Shown here in pieces: positions 1-6,399 of a DNA stretch of 23,351 bases. Made by a program: the position numbers and the translations under genes. Source of the stretch: a virus; the IMG/VR virus record IMGVR_UViG_3300006641_000188, positions 1 to 23,351 of that record; one strand, given 5' to 3'. Under the pieces are notes generated by a model. That model had not been told where the DNA came from and searched no databases. It saw nothing but the letters and a program-made list of their open reading frames with translations. Each line of letters begins with the position of its first letter. The stretch's first letter is position 1.

Positions 1-184
1 AGTTTCCTTTATGCGGGACGAGATCGGTGGCGAATTTCAGAATGATCTGGTCGAGGGCGGTGAGGATTGCGATAGTGTGCGGCGACTCGACTTGGGATTC
101 TTCACCGAGGGCCGTGCGAAAGGCGACGAGGGTGTCGATGCCGATCTGGGTCGAGTGCTGTGGGGGTATGGGGATGTCTGCCAT
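1..184 (-). CDS. Unknown phage protein, N-terminal part only (cut by window start)
   Basis: An open frame starts at the ATG on the minus strand at 184 and runs off the window, giving at least 61 residues beginning MADIPIPPQHSTQIGID. The start lies one base after the stop of the upstream ATPase gene, whose last codons (GAGAAAG) supply an SD-like site, so the two are probably translationally coupled. The visible part looks like a soluble protein with a helical segment (VAFRTALGEE, then TIAILTALDQIILKFATDL). I do not recognise the family. Position after a recombination ATPase suggests the same early operon. Confidence 0.6.
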   Translation of the reverse strand, partial: MADIPIPPQHSTQIGIDTLVAFRTALGEESQVESPHTIAILTALDQIILKFATDLVPHKGN

Positions 185-185
185 T

Positions 186-1034
186 TTACTTTCTCACTAG
201 AGTTACGGACGTAGGCCTTTCGGCTTTCTTCGGGGGCTGTCCGCGGAGCGCCTCGAAGAATTCGGCGAGCCCGGTTTCGATCGGGAGGGTCTTGCCCTCG
301 AATGCGCCGGGGTTGGTATTGGCGAGATCGATCATCGGGTCGGAGGTAAGTTGGATTGTGCGCTTGCCGGCGGTGTTGCGGTAGCGGATGTAATTTGGGA
401 AGTATTGCGGGATCTTCGGGGATAGCTTTTGCCCGACGCCCTGCGGGAAGATCTTTTGGGTGCCGTCGGGGAGATCCATGTAGATGCCGTGGGCGATCAC
501 GATTAGGTTGGTCGCGAAGGTGGGGGAGGTGAGCATGGCGAGGACTTTTTCCACGTCGTCTTGGGCGTTGCCGTAGACCGCGCGGCCGTCGAACTTGCCG
601 CCGGCACCGCCGGGGATGATGGACTCGTGGAAGTCGTAGGCCGCGTCGCAGAGACGGGAGAGGGAGTCGATGACGAGGATGGTGTCGTCGCCCCAGAGCG
701 CGGGCTTGCCGAGGTCAACGTCGTCATAGCGCCAGTTGTCGAGCATTTTGATGGCGTTGATCCATGCCTGGGGCTTGCCGTCGATGACTGTGCCAGCCGG
801 GCCGGTTTTGTAGCGGTCGCGGATCGAGCGGAACTCGACGTTGGCGATGCGGTCGGGGCAGATTTCGAGGACTTTGTATTTCAGGATGTCGAGGAGGTTG
901 TCGAGGTCGAGGATGCGGAGCTTGTAGCCGGCGGCCACGAGGGAAACGAGGGAACCGGTTTTGCCGGACTTGGCGTCGCCCAAGAGCAAAAGTTTCGTGA
1001 ATGAGTTGGACTGGTGATCAGCGAGGCTGGGCAT
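186..1034 (-). CDS. RecA-like phage ATPase (Sak4-type / AAA_24 nucleotide-binding protein)
   Basis: 282 residues. A Walker A motif GDAKSGKT is at residues 19-26, a Walker B strand TILVIDS at about 118-124, and a sensor-like strand NLIVIAH at about 176-182, the order found in the RecA-core phage ATPases often annotated AAA_24 or Sak4. Known Sak4 proteins are single-strand annealing or recombination ATPases that act with phage nucleases and SSB. The Cas4/AddB-type nuclease and UvrD-type helicase in the same operon support a DNA recombination or repair role. The ATG at 1034 has AAGGA eight bases upstream and overlaps the upstream gene by 17 bp. Assignment to the ATPase fold is firm; the annealing role is inference. 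Confidence 0.8.
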   Translation of the reverse strand: MPSLADHQSNSFTKLLLLGDAKSGKTGSLVSLVAAGYKLRILDLDNLLDILKYKVLEICPDRIANVEFRSIRDRYKTGPAGTVIDGKPQAWINAIKMLDNWRYDDVDLGKPALWGDDTILVIDSLSRLCDAAYDFHESIIPGGAGGKFDGRAVYGNAQDDVEKVLAMLTSPTFATNLIVIAHGIYMDLPDGTQKIFPQGVGQKLSPKIPQYFPNYIRYRNTAGKRTIQLTSDPMIDLANTNPGAFEGKTLPIETGLAEFFEALRGQPPKKAERPTSVTLVRK

Positions 1035-1242
1035 TGGAATTGTCCTTGACTAAAACTTCGGTGTAGAGGGTGAGGACATCGCCGACGATGACTTCGGAAG
1101 AGTTTGGGGCGGTGGTGCGGAGGAAGAGATTCCCGCCGACATCGAGGATGATGGTTTGGTGCAGTGGGCCGGGGGTGACTTCAATCACTGGGGCCTTGCT
1201 GAGGATTAGGCGATGGCGGAAGCGGCTGCGGAGGTCGGACAT
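1018..1242 (-). CDS. Small unknown phage protein, 74 aa
   Basis: Begins MSDLRSRFRHRLILSKAPV and contains alternating hydrophobic stretches (TIILDVGGNLFLRTT, VIVGDVLTLYTEVLV) that look like a small beta-strand-rich domain. It overlaps the downstream ATPase start by 17 bp and the end of the upstream small gene by 62 bp. The SD is weak (TTGGAAT). No family recognised. The frame is kept because it fills the operon between two supported genes with normal spacing, but the long overlap upstream lowers certainty. Confidence 0.5.
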   Translation of the reverse strand: MSDLRSRFRHRLILSKAPVIEVTPGPLHQTIILDVGGNLFLRTTAPNSSEVIVGDVLTLYTEVLVKDNSNAQPR

Positions 1243-1381
1243 AGGCGGATTCCAATTTGTCTGCGAGGGAGGTTAGGGTTTTCACAACAGCGACGCGCTC
1301 GCGGTATGGGATTTCGGAAAGGTTGATTAGCCGAGCTGTCTCGCGGATGTCGTGGATCATCTGCTGCGTAAGGGGTTCCAT
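1181..1381 (-). CDS. Small unknown phage protein, 66 aa
   Basis: Starts at the ATG at 1381 with a strong SD (GGAGGA, 7 bases from the ATG) lying inside the end of the nuclease gene, which it overlaps by 25 bp. The first 47 residues look helical and charged (IHDIRETARLINL, VAVVKTLTSLADKLESAYV); the last 20 are proline-rich and are read through the overlap with the next gene. No recognised domain. Strong SD and operon position make translation likely. Confidence 0.55.
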   Translation of the reverse strand: MEPLTQQMIHDIRETARLINLSEIPYRERVAVVKTLTSLADKLESAYVRPPQPLPPSPNPQQGPSD

Positions 1382-2334
1382 CGTTCGTCCTCCGAGAGTT
1401 TGGTGAAGTCCGCGGAAAGGAAACGCTCACGGACGGCGGGGGATTTGGAGCAGATCTCGCGGAAGCGGCAGCCGCCGAACTTGTCGCAAGCGGTGTCGTT
1501 CATGGGCCAGTATCCGGCTTCGGCGTAGGATTCGGCGTTGTTAAGGTGGAGGCGCAGGTCGAGAAGCCATTCGTCGATCTGGTCTTGGGTGCGATAGGTG
1601 AAGCCTTGGACGAAGCGGTTGGGCTCGGTGAGGAGGATTTGGCCCGCGCGGATGATGACGCCTTTGACTGGGGCGTCGAGGATGACCTGCCCGGCGAGGG
1701 TGTAGAGGGACATCTGGTTGTGGGGTTCGTATTGGGCGAAGTAGTGCGAGGAAGGGGTGGTGGTGGTGGTTTTGTGATCCATGACGAAGAGCGCGTCGTT
1801 GAAGCGGACAACGCGGTCGAGGTGGCCGCAGAGGATGAACGGATGGTCTTCGGCGGAAGTCGGCCCCCAGTCGAGTTCGAAGCGGAAGGAAAGCTCTACC
1901 GCTGGGTCGCCATCGGTCATGATGTAGGTTTCGCACGGATCATCAATAAAATGATCAAGGTAGTCGACCACAACCCCAACGAGACTCTCACGGTTTTTGT
2001 ATTTGCCAGCCTTTGTGGTTCGATCCACAACCCAATCTGCCGTCCTAAGGAGTATCTCTCGGACCGTATCGTGAATGGCATCTTCATGGCGGACACCGGC
2101 GGCGCGGGAATGTTCGTAGGCTTCGATGGCGTGGTGGTATTCGATGCCGAAGCGGAGGTGGATGGACTCGCCGCGAGGGGCCCAGCCTTCGATCATGTGG
2201 AGTTGGTAGAGGCGCGGGCAGGTTTTGAGATAGCCGATGGAGGTGCTGTCCCATGCGAATTGGATCTGGGTGCCGGGGAGGAATGGGGAGGTTGCGCCGG
2301 TGGTGAGGTGGGCTGGGTCGATGGTGTCGGTCAT
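1357..2334 (-). CDS. PD-(D/E)XK nuclease, Cas4/AddB-like with probable Fe-S cluster
   Basis: 325 residues of the PDDEXK_1 (RecB/Cas4/AddB) type. Visible in order: TCPRLYQ with Cys39; FGIEYHHAIEAYE at 63-75 with the catalytic-region histidine; CGHLDRVV with Asp173; MDHKTT with Asp186 and Lys188; a QMSLY motif near 207; and three clustered cysteines at 283, 289 and 295 (CDKFGGCRFREIC). Cys39 plus this cluster is the four-cysteine arrangement that holds a 4Fe-4S cluster in Cas4 and AddB. In the family this domain is a DNA exonuclease. With the Sak4-type ATPase it probably forms the phage recombination pair. The stop of the upstream gene overlaps its ATG (ATGA). Confidence 0.85.
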   Translation of the reverse strand: MTDTIDPAHLTTGATSPFLPGTQIQFAWDSTSIGYLKTCPRLYQLHMIEGWAPRGESIHLRFGIEYHHAIEAYEHSRAAGVRHEDAIHDTVREILLRTADWVVDRTTKAGKYKNRESLVGVVVDYLDHFIDDPCETYIMTDGDPAVELSFRFELDWGPTSAEDHPFILCGHLDRVVRFNDALFVMDHKTTTTTPSSHYFAQYEPHNQMSLYTLAGQVILDAPVKGVIIRAGQILLTEPNRFVQGFTYRTQDQIDEWLLDLRLHLNNAESYAEAGYWPMNDTACDKFGGCRFREICSKSPAVRERFLSADFTKLSEDERWNPLRSR

Positions 2335-2540
2335 GGTTGATCTCGCAGCATGAGGTATTCGTAAAGGACAGAATCATCTTTGATTAATTCGCGGAGTTTG
2401 TTTTTGCACATTCGTCTGGCATCGGCTCGTCGGTAGAAATAGCCACCTCCTATATGCTTATTGCCTACGTTGAAATCAAAATACCAGTTGTTTTTACTGC
2501 CTTTTATGAGAGTGTTGATTATTCGATCGAGATCGGTCAC
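2331..2540 (-). CDS. Small unknown phage protein, 69 aa, GTG start
   Basis: Starts at GTG (2540), preceded by GGAGGATCTAGCC, where GGAGGATC is also the end of the upstream gene. The protein is rich in aromatic and basic residues (NNWYFDFNVGNKHIGGGYFYRR, shown here only in part: NWYFDFNVG, GGGYFYRRADARR) and ends with an acidic helix (LRELIKDDSVLYEYLML). It resembles a small beta-hairpin plus helix. No family recognised. It is AT-richer than its neighbours. Its stop overlaps the nuclease start by four bases. Confidence 0.6.
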   Translation of the reverse strand: MTDLDRIINTLIKGSKNNWYFDFNVGNKHIGGGYFYRRADARRMCKNKLRELIKDDSVLYEYLMLRDQP

Positions 2541-2542
2541 GG

Positions 2543-2758
2543 CTAGATCCTCCGTTTGATGGTGACTTGTGGCTTCATGGTTTCGACGAGGCGGGTGGTG
2601 AGGGCAGAGATGTCGATGGATGCGGATGCGGGTTTGGTGGGTTTTTCGCCGGCTGCGCGGCGGGCTCGTTGCTGGCGGTGGTAGGCGATGATGGTGTCGA
2701 TGTCTTGCGCGGATAGTTCGAGCGGGTCTCTACTCATCAAGTCATCAAGATCAGACAT
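2543..2758 (-). CDS. Small unknown phage protein, 71 aa
   Basis: The ATG at 2758 (MSDLDDLMSRDPLELSAQDI) is preferred over an upstream codon at 2797 because it gives a normal 8-bp overlap with the previous gene. The N-terminal half is acidic and typical of short phage proteins of the form 'DLMSRDPLELSAQDIDTIIAYHR'-like helices, followed by a basic Arg/Ala stretch and a C-terminal KRRI. The last codons encode the SD (GGAGGATC) of the next gene. Function unknown. Confidence 0.6.
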   Translation of the reverse strand: MSDLDDLMSRDPLELSAQDIDTIIAYHRQQRARRAAGEKPTKPASASIDISALTTRLVETMKPQVTIKRRI

Positions 2759-3002
2759 CGGGCAGGTCTCCTTCGGAAGCACCGGAAAGCTCGTCAAGGG
2801 AAACGGATTTCTTGACGAGCATCAGGGTGTTTGGGGTAGATGGGACGGTGATCTCTAGGCAGGCGAACTTCTCGACGCCCTTGGTGAATTCGTGGAGGAT
2901 CATGGACAGCCGGCGAGGGTTGCGGGTGGAGACGACAAGGCCAAGTTCCTCGGTGAGGGCGCGGTTGAGGAGTTCGATGTAGAGGTCGCCGCGGGAGGTC
3001 AT
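2751..3002 (-). CDS. Small unknown phage protein, 83 aa
   Basis: The ATG at 3002 overlaps the stop of the preceding gene as ATGA, so it is chosen over an upstream start at 3095. The protein starts MTSRGDLYIELLNRALTEEL and continues with a mixed alpha/beta pattern (VVSTRNPRRLSMILHEFTKG, then KFACLEITVPSTPNTLMLV). It looks like a small soluble globular protein. No family recognised. Co-transcription with the recombination genes is the only functional clue. Confidence 0.6.
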   Translation of the reverse strand: MTSRGDLYIELLNRALTEELGLVVSTRNPRRLSMILHEFTKGVEKFACLEITVPSTPNTLMLVKKSVSLDELSGASEGDLPDV

Positions 3003-3319
3003 TCTAGTTCCTCGAAGCCGAGGTTGTCGGATTTCCATGGTTCGATGTAGACCCAGAAGCGGCCGTCGAGTTCGGCGGTTGGGCGCACGGCGCACTTGAG
3101 GGAATCGAATTCGGACTTGCCGTAGGCCGGATCGGTGCGGGCGTAGATGCGCATGGCTTCGCGGCGCTGGATGACGCGGGCCATGTTCATGCGCATACGG
3201 AACATGCCCGCGTCGCGCTCGTTGTCGAAGAGCACGCGGATGCCTTTGGGGGAAGCCTTGGCGCGCTCGTAGTAGTCGTAGCAGTCTTCGTAGGCGGAAG
3301 GTTGTTCAGGTAGAGCCAC
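2999..3319 (-). CDS. Unknown phage protein, 106 aa, GTG start
   Basis: The GTG at 3319 has a good SD (GGAGG, followed by ATTAACCCC) formed by the end of the HNH gene. An in-frame ATG at 3376 would overlap the HNH gene by 53 bp and is less likely. The protein (VALPEQPSAYEDCYDYYERA...) carries an N-terminal Tyr-rich helix, then GIRVLFDNERDAGMFRMRMN and a long basic helix with RVIQRREAMRIYAR, and ends acidic. The pattern suggests a compact nucleic-acid- or protein-binding domain, but no family is recognised. Confidence 0.6.
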   Translation of the reverse strand: MALPEQPSAYEDCYDYYERAKASPKGIRVLFDNERDAGMFRMRMNMARVIQRREAMRIYARTDPAYGKSEFDSLKCAVRPTAELDGRFWVYIEPWKSDNLGFEELE

Positions 3320-3323
3320 GGGG

Positions 3324-3677
3324 TTAATCCTCCAGAGCTTCCATGCGACGATGCAAGAGTTGATGATACTCTTCATCAGGGCAGATTACTAATTTTCCAA
3401 AACCGTGGTTATCCCAGCGTTCACCCATGTGGTGGATTCTGGCACCTTTTGGCAATGGTTTACCTAGAGCCTTTTCAGCGAGGTATCTGTGTTCGTATAT
3501 GCGCTTGCCATTTATCGACAACAAGATATAACCCTCGTGTGTCATTCCACCAGAACCAGCCGGCATTTTTAGTTTTGGCTCGTTAGCACCGCCAGCACGG
3601 CGCCATTTTTGATAATGTGCGCCACACATTCTACGCGAAGAAACTTTATTTTCACAGTTTTCTACCTTGCACTTCAT
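3324..3677 (-). CDS. HNH homing endonuclease with N-terminal zinc-binding motif
   Basis: 117 residues. The ATG at 3677 follows GGAGATTGAAC, an SD that overlaps the helicase stop; a TTG two codons earlier is less likely. The N-terminus has a probable zinc knuckle (CKVENCENK, then MCGAHYQKWRR). The nuclease core shows the HNH pattern: YEHRYLAEKALGKPLPKG, ARIHHMGERWDNHG, and a final LVICPDEEYHQLLHRRM. Free-standing HNH genes of this kind are mobile and cut DNA to copy themselves into homologous loci. It sits between two replication genes and is visibly AT-richer than them, as expected for an intron-less homing insertion. Confidence 0.85.
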   Translation of the reverse strand: MKCKVENCENKVSSRRMCGAHYQKWRRAGGANEPKLKMPAGSGGMTHEGYILLSINGKRIYEHRYLAEKALGKPLPKGARIHHMGERWDNHGFGKLVICPDEEYHQLLHRRMEALED

Positions 3678-3679
3678 GT

Positions 3680-5089
3680 TCAATCTCCGATGTAGGTGAG
3701 GCGTTCCCGCGCTCTTGTATCAACAACGTAATGGATGTTTTGTTCTTGCCCGCCTTGTTTAATTCCGCTGCGGTTGAGATGATAGACATGAGGGAACTCA
3801 AGGCCCTTGGCGCGGTGGCCGGACATGAAGCGGATTGCGTCTTCGGCTGGGGTGGCTTCGAAGATCCGCCGGGCGTAGGCGATGGCGAGGCCGAGGGATG
3901 GCGTGGCGCGGACAAAGACACGGAGGCAGGCGGCGGTGTCTGCGGCGGTTTTGGAATCGAGAGAGTTGCGTTCGGCTTCCCAGTCATCAATGGCCGCTAG
4001 AGTTTGAGATCTTGGTTGGGACTCATCGCCGAGCTTCCCAAGGATTTTGATAACGCGCGCGCCGATGTCGATGCCGGCGACATCAACGCGGCTTCCGCTT
4101 GCAAATAGGTTAAACGCCATGTGAAGTAGAGGAGCATTATATCGGCAGATGACAGCGGAGCCGGGGAGTGGTCGAGCTTCGGGAAGTTCCTCAACGATGC
4201 CGCCGCTGCGGAAAGATTGAATATCGGGAACATGCCAATGAACATTGCTGGTGATTGCCGAAGGACAGCGGAAAGAGACGGAGAGAGGGAGGACTGCCAT
4301 CTCAAACTCGTTGATTGCTCGCGGCATTGCCATTGCGTCGGCGCCGCGGAATTCGTATATTGCTTGAGCTTCATCGCCTACTCCGATCTGGCGAGAGGAA
4401 CGGCAGAGCTTTGCGACAAGGGCGCGGTTGATTGGGGAGAGGTCTTGATATTCGTCGACGAGGACGGTTGGAAAGGTGGGGAAGATGCCGCCGAATAGTG
4501 CAGGCATGTAGCACTGGTCGTTGAAGTCGACGGTGCCGGCAAAAGCAAGTCTGATGGATTCGGTGAGGACGCGATCAACGAGGCCATGGATTTCTGGAGT
4601 TGGAGTTGCATCGAGTAAATGCTCGAGCTGCCGAAAAGAATAGAGACTTCGATCTGCTCTTGCATGAGTTGCTGGAATATAACCCGTCGCACGAGCCATG
4701 TCTGTTGCTTCTTTAACAGCATCCCAAAGAGTCCAAAGGTGTTTGCGTTCGGCGCGGTCGGCGTCATCGACGATGGCGCGGTAGATGTCGAGGATCTTGG
4801 TTTTGGAAAGGGTCAGCTCGCGGCGGGAGAACTCGGCCCAGATGGAATGGCCGATGGAATTCATGGTTTTGATCTGGGTGGCGGAACGGAAGGATTTGGA
4901 TTTGCGCGCTTCGTCGGCGATGGATTTGTTGAAGCAGATGACGAGGGCGGCGGAGGATGGCGGGAGAGTTGCGTCGATGAGCTTGAGGGTGGAGGTCTTG
5001 CCGCAACCAGCGCGGGCGCGAAGCATTAGGTTGGCGCGGGAGGTGCGGACGAAGTCGAGGATGGCGAGTTGTTCAGGGGTGGGGTTCAT
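3680..5089 (-). CDS. UvrD/REP superfamily 1 DNA helicase
   Basis: 469 residues from the ATG at 5089. Motifs in order: Walker A ARAGCGKT (about 25-32), motif II VLVDEYQDLSPI (DEYQD at about 212-216), motif III GDEAQAIYEFRGA (about 238-250), motif IV region LSVSFRCP, motif V SGHRAKGLEF (about 423-432) and motif VI DTRARERLTYI at the very end. These define an ATP-driven 3'-5' SF1A helicase. It likely serves phage replication or recombination with the ATPase and nuclease downstream. An alternative ATG at 5131 lies in the loop of a stable hairpin, and family N-termini begin near PTPEQLAIL, so 5089 is preferred. Compared with UvrD it lacks the large 1B/2B insertions. Confidence 0.9.
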   Translation of the reverse strand: MNPTPEQLAILDFVRTSRANLMLRARAGCGKTSTLKLIDATLPPSSAALVICFNKSIADEARKSKSFRSATQIKTMNSIGHSIWAEFSRRELTLSKTKILDIYRAIVDDADRAERKHLWTLWDAVKEATDMARATGYIPATHARADRSLYSFRQLEHLLDATPTPEIHGLVDRVLTESIRLAFAGTVDFNDQCYMPALFGGIFPTFPTVLVDEYQDLSPINRALVAKLCRSSRQIGVGDEAQAIYEFRGADAMAMPRAINEFEMAVLPLSVSFRCPSAITSNVHWHVPDIQSFRSGGIVEELPEARPLPGSAVICRYNAPLLHMAFNLFASGSRVDVAGIDIGARVIKILGKLGDESQPRSQTLAAIDDWEAERNSLDSKTAADTAACLRVFVRATPSLGLAIAYARRIFEATPAEDAIRFMSGHRAKGLEFPHVYHLNRSGIKQGGQEQNIHYVVDTRARERLTYIGD

Positions 5090-5110
5090 GGATCTGGCTT
5101 TCGGTTGGTT

Positions 5111-5146
5111 GCTGGGGGCAGTGGGTCCCATACCGCCGCCCCCAGC
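5111..5146 (-). other. Hairpin in the leader of the helicase gene
   Basis: GCTGGGGGC (5111-5119) pairs perfectly with GCCCCCAGC (5138-5146), leaving an 18-nt loop. The loop contains the alternative ATG at 5131, and the stem ends 21 bases before the chosen ATG. It could modulate ribosome access or mRNA stability. There is no U-tract, so it is not an intrinsic terminator. Confidence 0.5.
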
Positions 5147-5186
5147 GGGCTCTTGCGTAATCCTCGAGACCTTCGAGGGAGGATCG

Positions 5187-5208
5187 CCTAGCGCTGCGAC
5201 ACGCTAGG
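5187..5208 (-). other. Short hairpin across the stop codon of the 57-aa gene
   Basis: CCTAGCG (5187-5193) pairs with CGCTAGG (5202-5208) with an 8-nt loop, covering the stop codon at 5204-5206. A second small inverted repeat, CCTCG/CGAGG, is at 5162-5178. No U-run follows on the minus strand, so this may protect a transcript end rather than terminate transcription. Confidence 0.35.
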
Positions 5209-5377
5209 GATGCGGGGAGAGGCAGCCGAAGTAGAGGATGCCTTCGGCGTCGGGGATGCGGAGGGAATTGAGGTGGTTAGCTTCGAGGCGGCATTCGGTG
5301 ACGGTGGCGAATTCCGCGATAGGGTTGTGGATGTAGATGTTAGGGGTGGAGAGCCAGAGGACGAGGAAGGTTTTCAT
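5204..5377 (-). CDS. Small unknown phage protein, 57 aa
   Basis: An ATG at 5377 with SD TTTTGGAG eight bases upstream opens a 57-residue frame beginning MKTFLVLWLSTPNIYIH and ending GILYFGCLSPHP. The N-terminus is hydrophobic but short, then follow AEFATVTECRLEANHL and a tyrosine/phenylalanine end. It reads like a small alpha/beta domain rather than a membrane protein. No family recognised. It lies downstream of a long structured leader (5378-5613), which may control it. Confidence 0.6.
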   Translation of the reverse strand: MKTFLVLWLSTPNIYIHNPIAEFATVTECRLEANHLNSLRIPDAEGILYFGCLSPHP

Positions 5378-5396
5378 TGGAGAAGCTCCAAAAGTG

Positions 5397-5433
5397 GCCG
5401 GGGGAGCGAAGAGTTGCGGATCGCTCCCCCGGC
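5397..5433. repeat. 13-bp perfect inverted repeat
   Basis: GCCGGGGGAGCGA (5397-5409) and TCGCTCCCCCGGC (5421-5433) form a perfect stem with an 11-nt loop. On the minus strand it is followed by CACTTTTGGAG, so it sits just upstream of the SD of the 57-aa gene. It could be an operator or an attenuator-like hairpin. Confidence 0.6.
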
Positions 5434-5547
5434 GGGCCGGGTCACTTAGACGATAACACGTCGCCGAATTCGCAGGAACTTAAGCGGGATGCTGGCACCA
5501 CGAGATTGGCGCGGCGTTATCGGGGAGGCAGGTGCACGAGACCTGTA

Positions 5548-5570
5548 AGCCCCGGCTGCCGGGGTTATTT
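5548..5570 (+). terminator. Terminator-like hairpin facing rightward
   Basis: AGCCCCGG, loop CTG, CCGGGGTT (5548-5566, one G-U pair), then ATTTT on the plus strand. This has the form of a rho-independent terminator reading rightward, opposite to all neighbouring genes. It might end a plus-strand antisense or regulatory RNA from 5378-5547. The T-run is short, so confidence is modest. Confidence 0.4.
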
Positions 5571-5605
5571 TGCCACTAACCGGCTGGGCGAAGGGAAGGA
5601 TCATT

Positions 5606-5628
5606 GATCGCTGTTATTGATCGCTGGG
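5606..5628 (-). promoter_or_regulatory. GATC-repeat pair (stoperator-like site)
   Basis: Two copies of GATCGCTG separated by TTATT, preceded by a third half-site GATCATT (5599-5605). In transcript sense it reads CAGCGATCAATA. The same 23-bp composite recurs at 7878-7900 with one difference and, less exactly, at 8870-8897. The leftward copy also encodes the last residues (SDQ) and stop of the 72-aa gene. Confidence 0.5.
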
Positions 5629-5832
5629 CAAGTTCCAAAGGTCGATGCGCTCGCGGAGGCAGGTGGAGTAGGCGGTCATGACCCAAAGCTGACGCTTCAT
5701 GAGGTCTTGCTGGAGGGGCTGGAGCCGCGGGAAGGCTGCGTTGTGGTCGATGAAACCTTTCAGGCGGAGAATGCGTGCGTCGAGTTCGGATTTCTCGTCG
5801 ATGACGCGGGCTTGGTATGGGGCGATGGGCAT
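5614..5832 (-). CDS. crAss001_48-like small phage protein, 72 aa
   Basis: The ATG at 5832 has SD AGGAG and is the first gene after a strong promoter. The protein (MPIAPYQARVIDEKSELDAR, then LKGFIDHN, PLQQDLMKRQLWVMTAYS and LRERI) matches the pattern 'HQ.RVVDEK.ELD.K...L..F....F..L....Q..L..Q...M..YS..L..RI' that I associate with phage proteins annotated crAss001_48-related. It is probably a helical hairpin. Function of the family is unknown to me; its first-in-operon position and dedicated promoter suggest early, high expression. The last residues derive from the GATC repeat. Confidence 0.65.
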   Translation of the reverse strand: MPIAPYQARVIDEKSELDARILRLKGFIDHNAAFPRLQPLQQDLMKRQLWVMTAYSTCLRERIDLWNLPSDQ

Positions 5833-5857
5833 TGGGGCTGTCTCCTATTGTTCTCTG

Positions 5858-5885
5858 ATTATACCAGATGCCTTGGATAAAACAA
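5858..5885 (-). promoter_or_regulatory. Sigma70-type promoter, leftward
   Basis: On the minus strand TTGTTT (5880-5885), a 16-bp spacer ending in TGG, and a consensus TATAAT (5858-5863). Transcription would start near 5851 and read into the 72-aa gene. The TGG before the -10 resembles an extended -10. A 16-bp word including the -10 is identical to that of the promoter at 10058-10085. Confidence 0.75.
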
Positions 5886-5893
5886 GGGGAAAA

Positions 5894-6166
5894 TTATTCG
5901 GCGGAGGAAGAATTTTGTTCGAGAGCGGCGAGTAGGGAGCGCCATATTTTCCTATTCGTATCCAACAAATGCTCGTATGCCGTTGACCCTTTTATAAACT
6001 CAAACGGTGTTGTCGATACGAGCATCGATTCAGTAGGCTCAACTGGCACAAGCTGCCAGCCGTTGGCTTTGAGGGAGGAGGCAAACGCCACATTCCACTT
6101 GCGCCAATCTCGACGCTCACCCCACGCGTCATTATAGGCAATGTTCATCGCCTGCTCTCTCGTCAT
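5894..6166 (-). CDS. Unknown phage protein with GWQLVPVEPTESM motif, 90 aa
   Basis: Starts at the ATG at 6166 that overlaps the previous stop (ATGA). Residues about 36-48 read GWQLVPVEPTESM, a signature seen in many small phage proteins of unknown function ('GW.LVPVEPT.EM'), usually followed by a helical domain; here WNVAFASSLKANG precedes it and a helix with YEHLLDTNRKIWRSLLAAL follows. Soluble; no catalytic residues obvious. It ends just downstream of a promoter, suggesting it is the last gene of its transcript. Confidence 0.65.
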   Translation of the reverse strand: MTREQAMNIAYNDAWGERRDWRKWNVAFASSLKANGWQLVPVEPTESMLVSTTPFEFIKGSTAYEHLLDTNRKIWRSLLAALEQNSSSAE

Positions 6167-6381
6167 TTCTCTTGCTCCTGGTGGAGGGCGGCGCGGGCAA
6201 TGCGTCTAACTCTTGTCGCTAATATTTCCGCACTTGCGACATTTGAAGAGTTTCCGTCACACAAGGATAGTGTTTCTAGCACCTCCCGCAGCCGCTCGTT
6301 CTCGGCGCGGAGGCGGGTGAGTTCGTCTTCTGCTGTGTCAATCATTGCGACTAACTCGTTTAATGGGTGGAATTCTTTCAT
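6163..6381 (-). CDS. Coiled-coil small phage protein, 72 aa
   Basis: ATG at 6381 with GGAAAGGG upstream. A heptad-rich segment covers about residues 10-40 (MIDTAEDELTRLRAENERLR), followed by a linker with DGNSSNVASAE and a basic end RRIARAALHQEQEK. This Leu-zipper plus 'IARAAL' ending is frequent in phage early proteins of unknown function. Likely a dimer or an adaptor. Overlaps the next gene by four bases, indicating coupling. Confidence 0.6.
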   Translation of the reverse strand: MKEFHPLNELVAMIDTAEDELTRLRAENERLREVLETLSLCDGNSSNVASAEILATRVRRIARAALHQEQEK

Positions 6382-6399
6382 GACCCTTTCCTATGTAGG

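Larger units (their letters stand above)
5378..5613 (-). ncRNA. Highly structured non-coding segment (leader or RNA gene candidate)
   Basis: No convincing gene occupies this 236-bp gap. It holds a 13-bp perfect hairpin at 5397-5433, a long-range pair GATAAC/GTTATC (5452-5457 with 5516-5521) with further CGCC/GGCG pairing inside, CAGGT/ACCTG at 5529-5545, a GC hairpin followed by T's on the plus strand at 5548-5570, and two GATC repeats at its right end. Read leftward it is the 5' leader of the 57-aa gene; read rightward it would be a free-standing RNA ending at the plus-strand terminator. Which strand is transcribed cannot be told from sequence. Confidence 0.4.

Noticed and set aside
1546-2340. 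264-residue plus-strand open frame
   Set aside because: It is antisense to the PD-(D/E)XK nuclease gene, has no SD or family pattern and arises from GC-rich codon bias.
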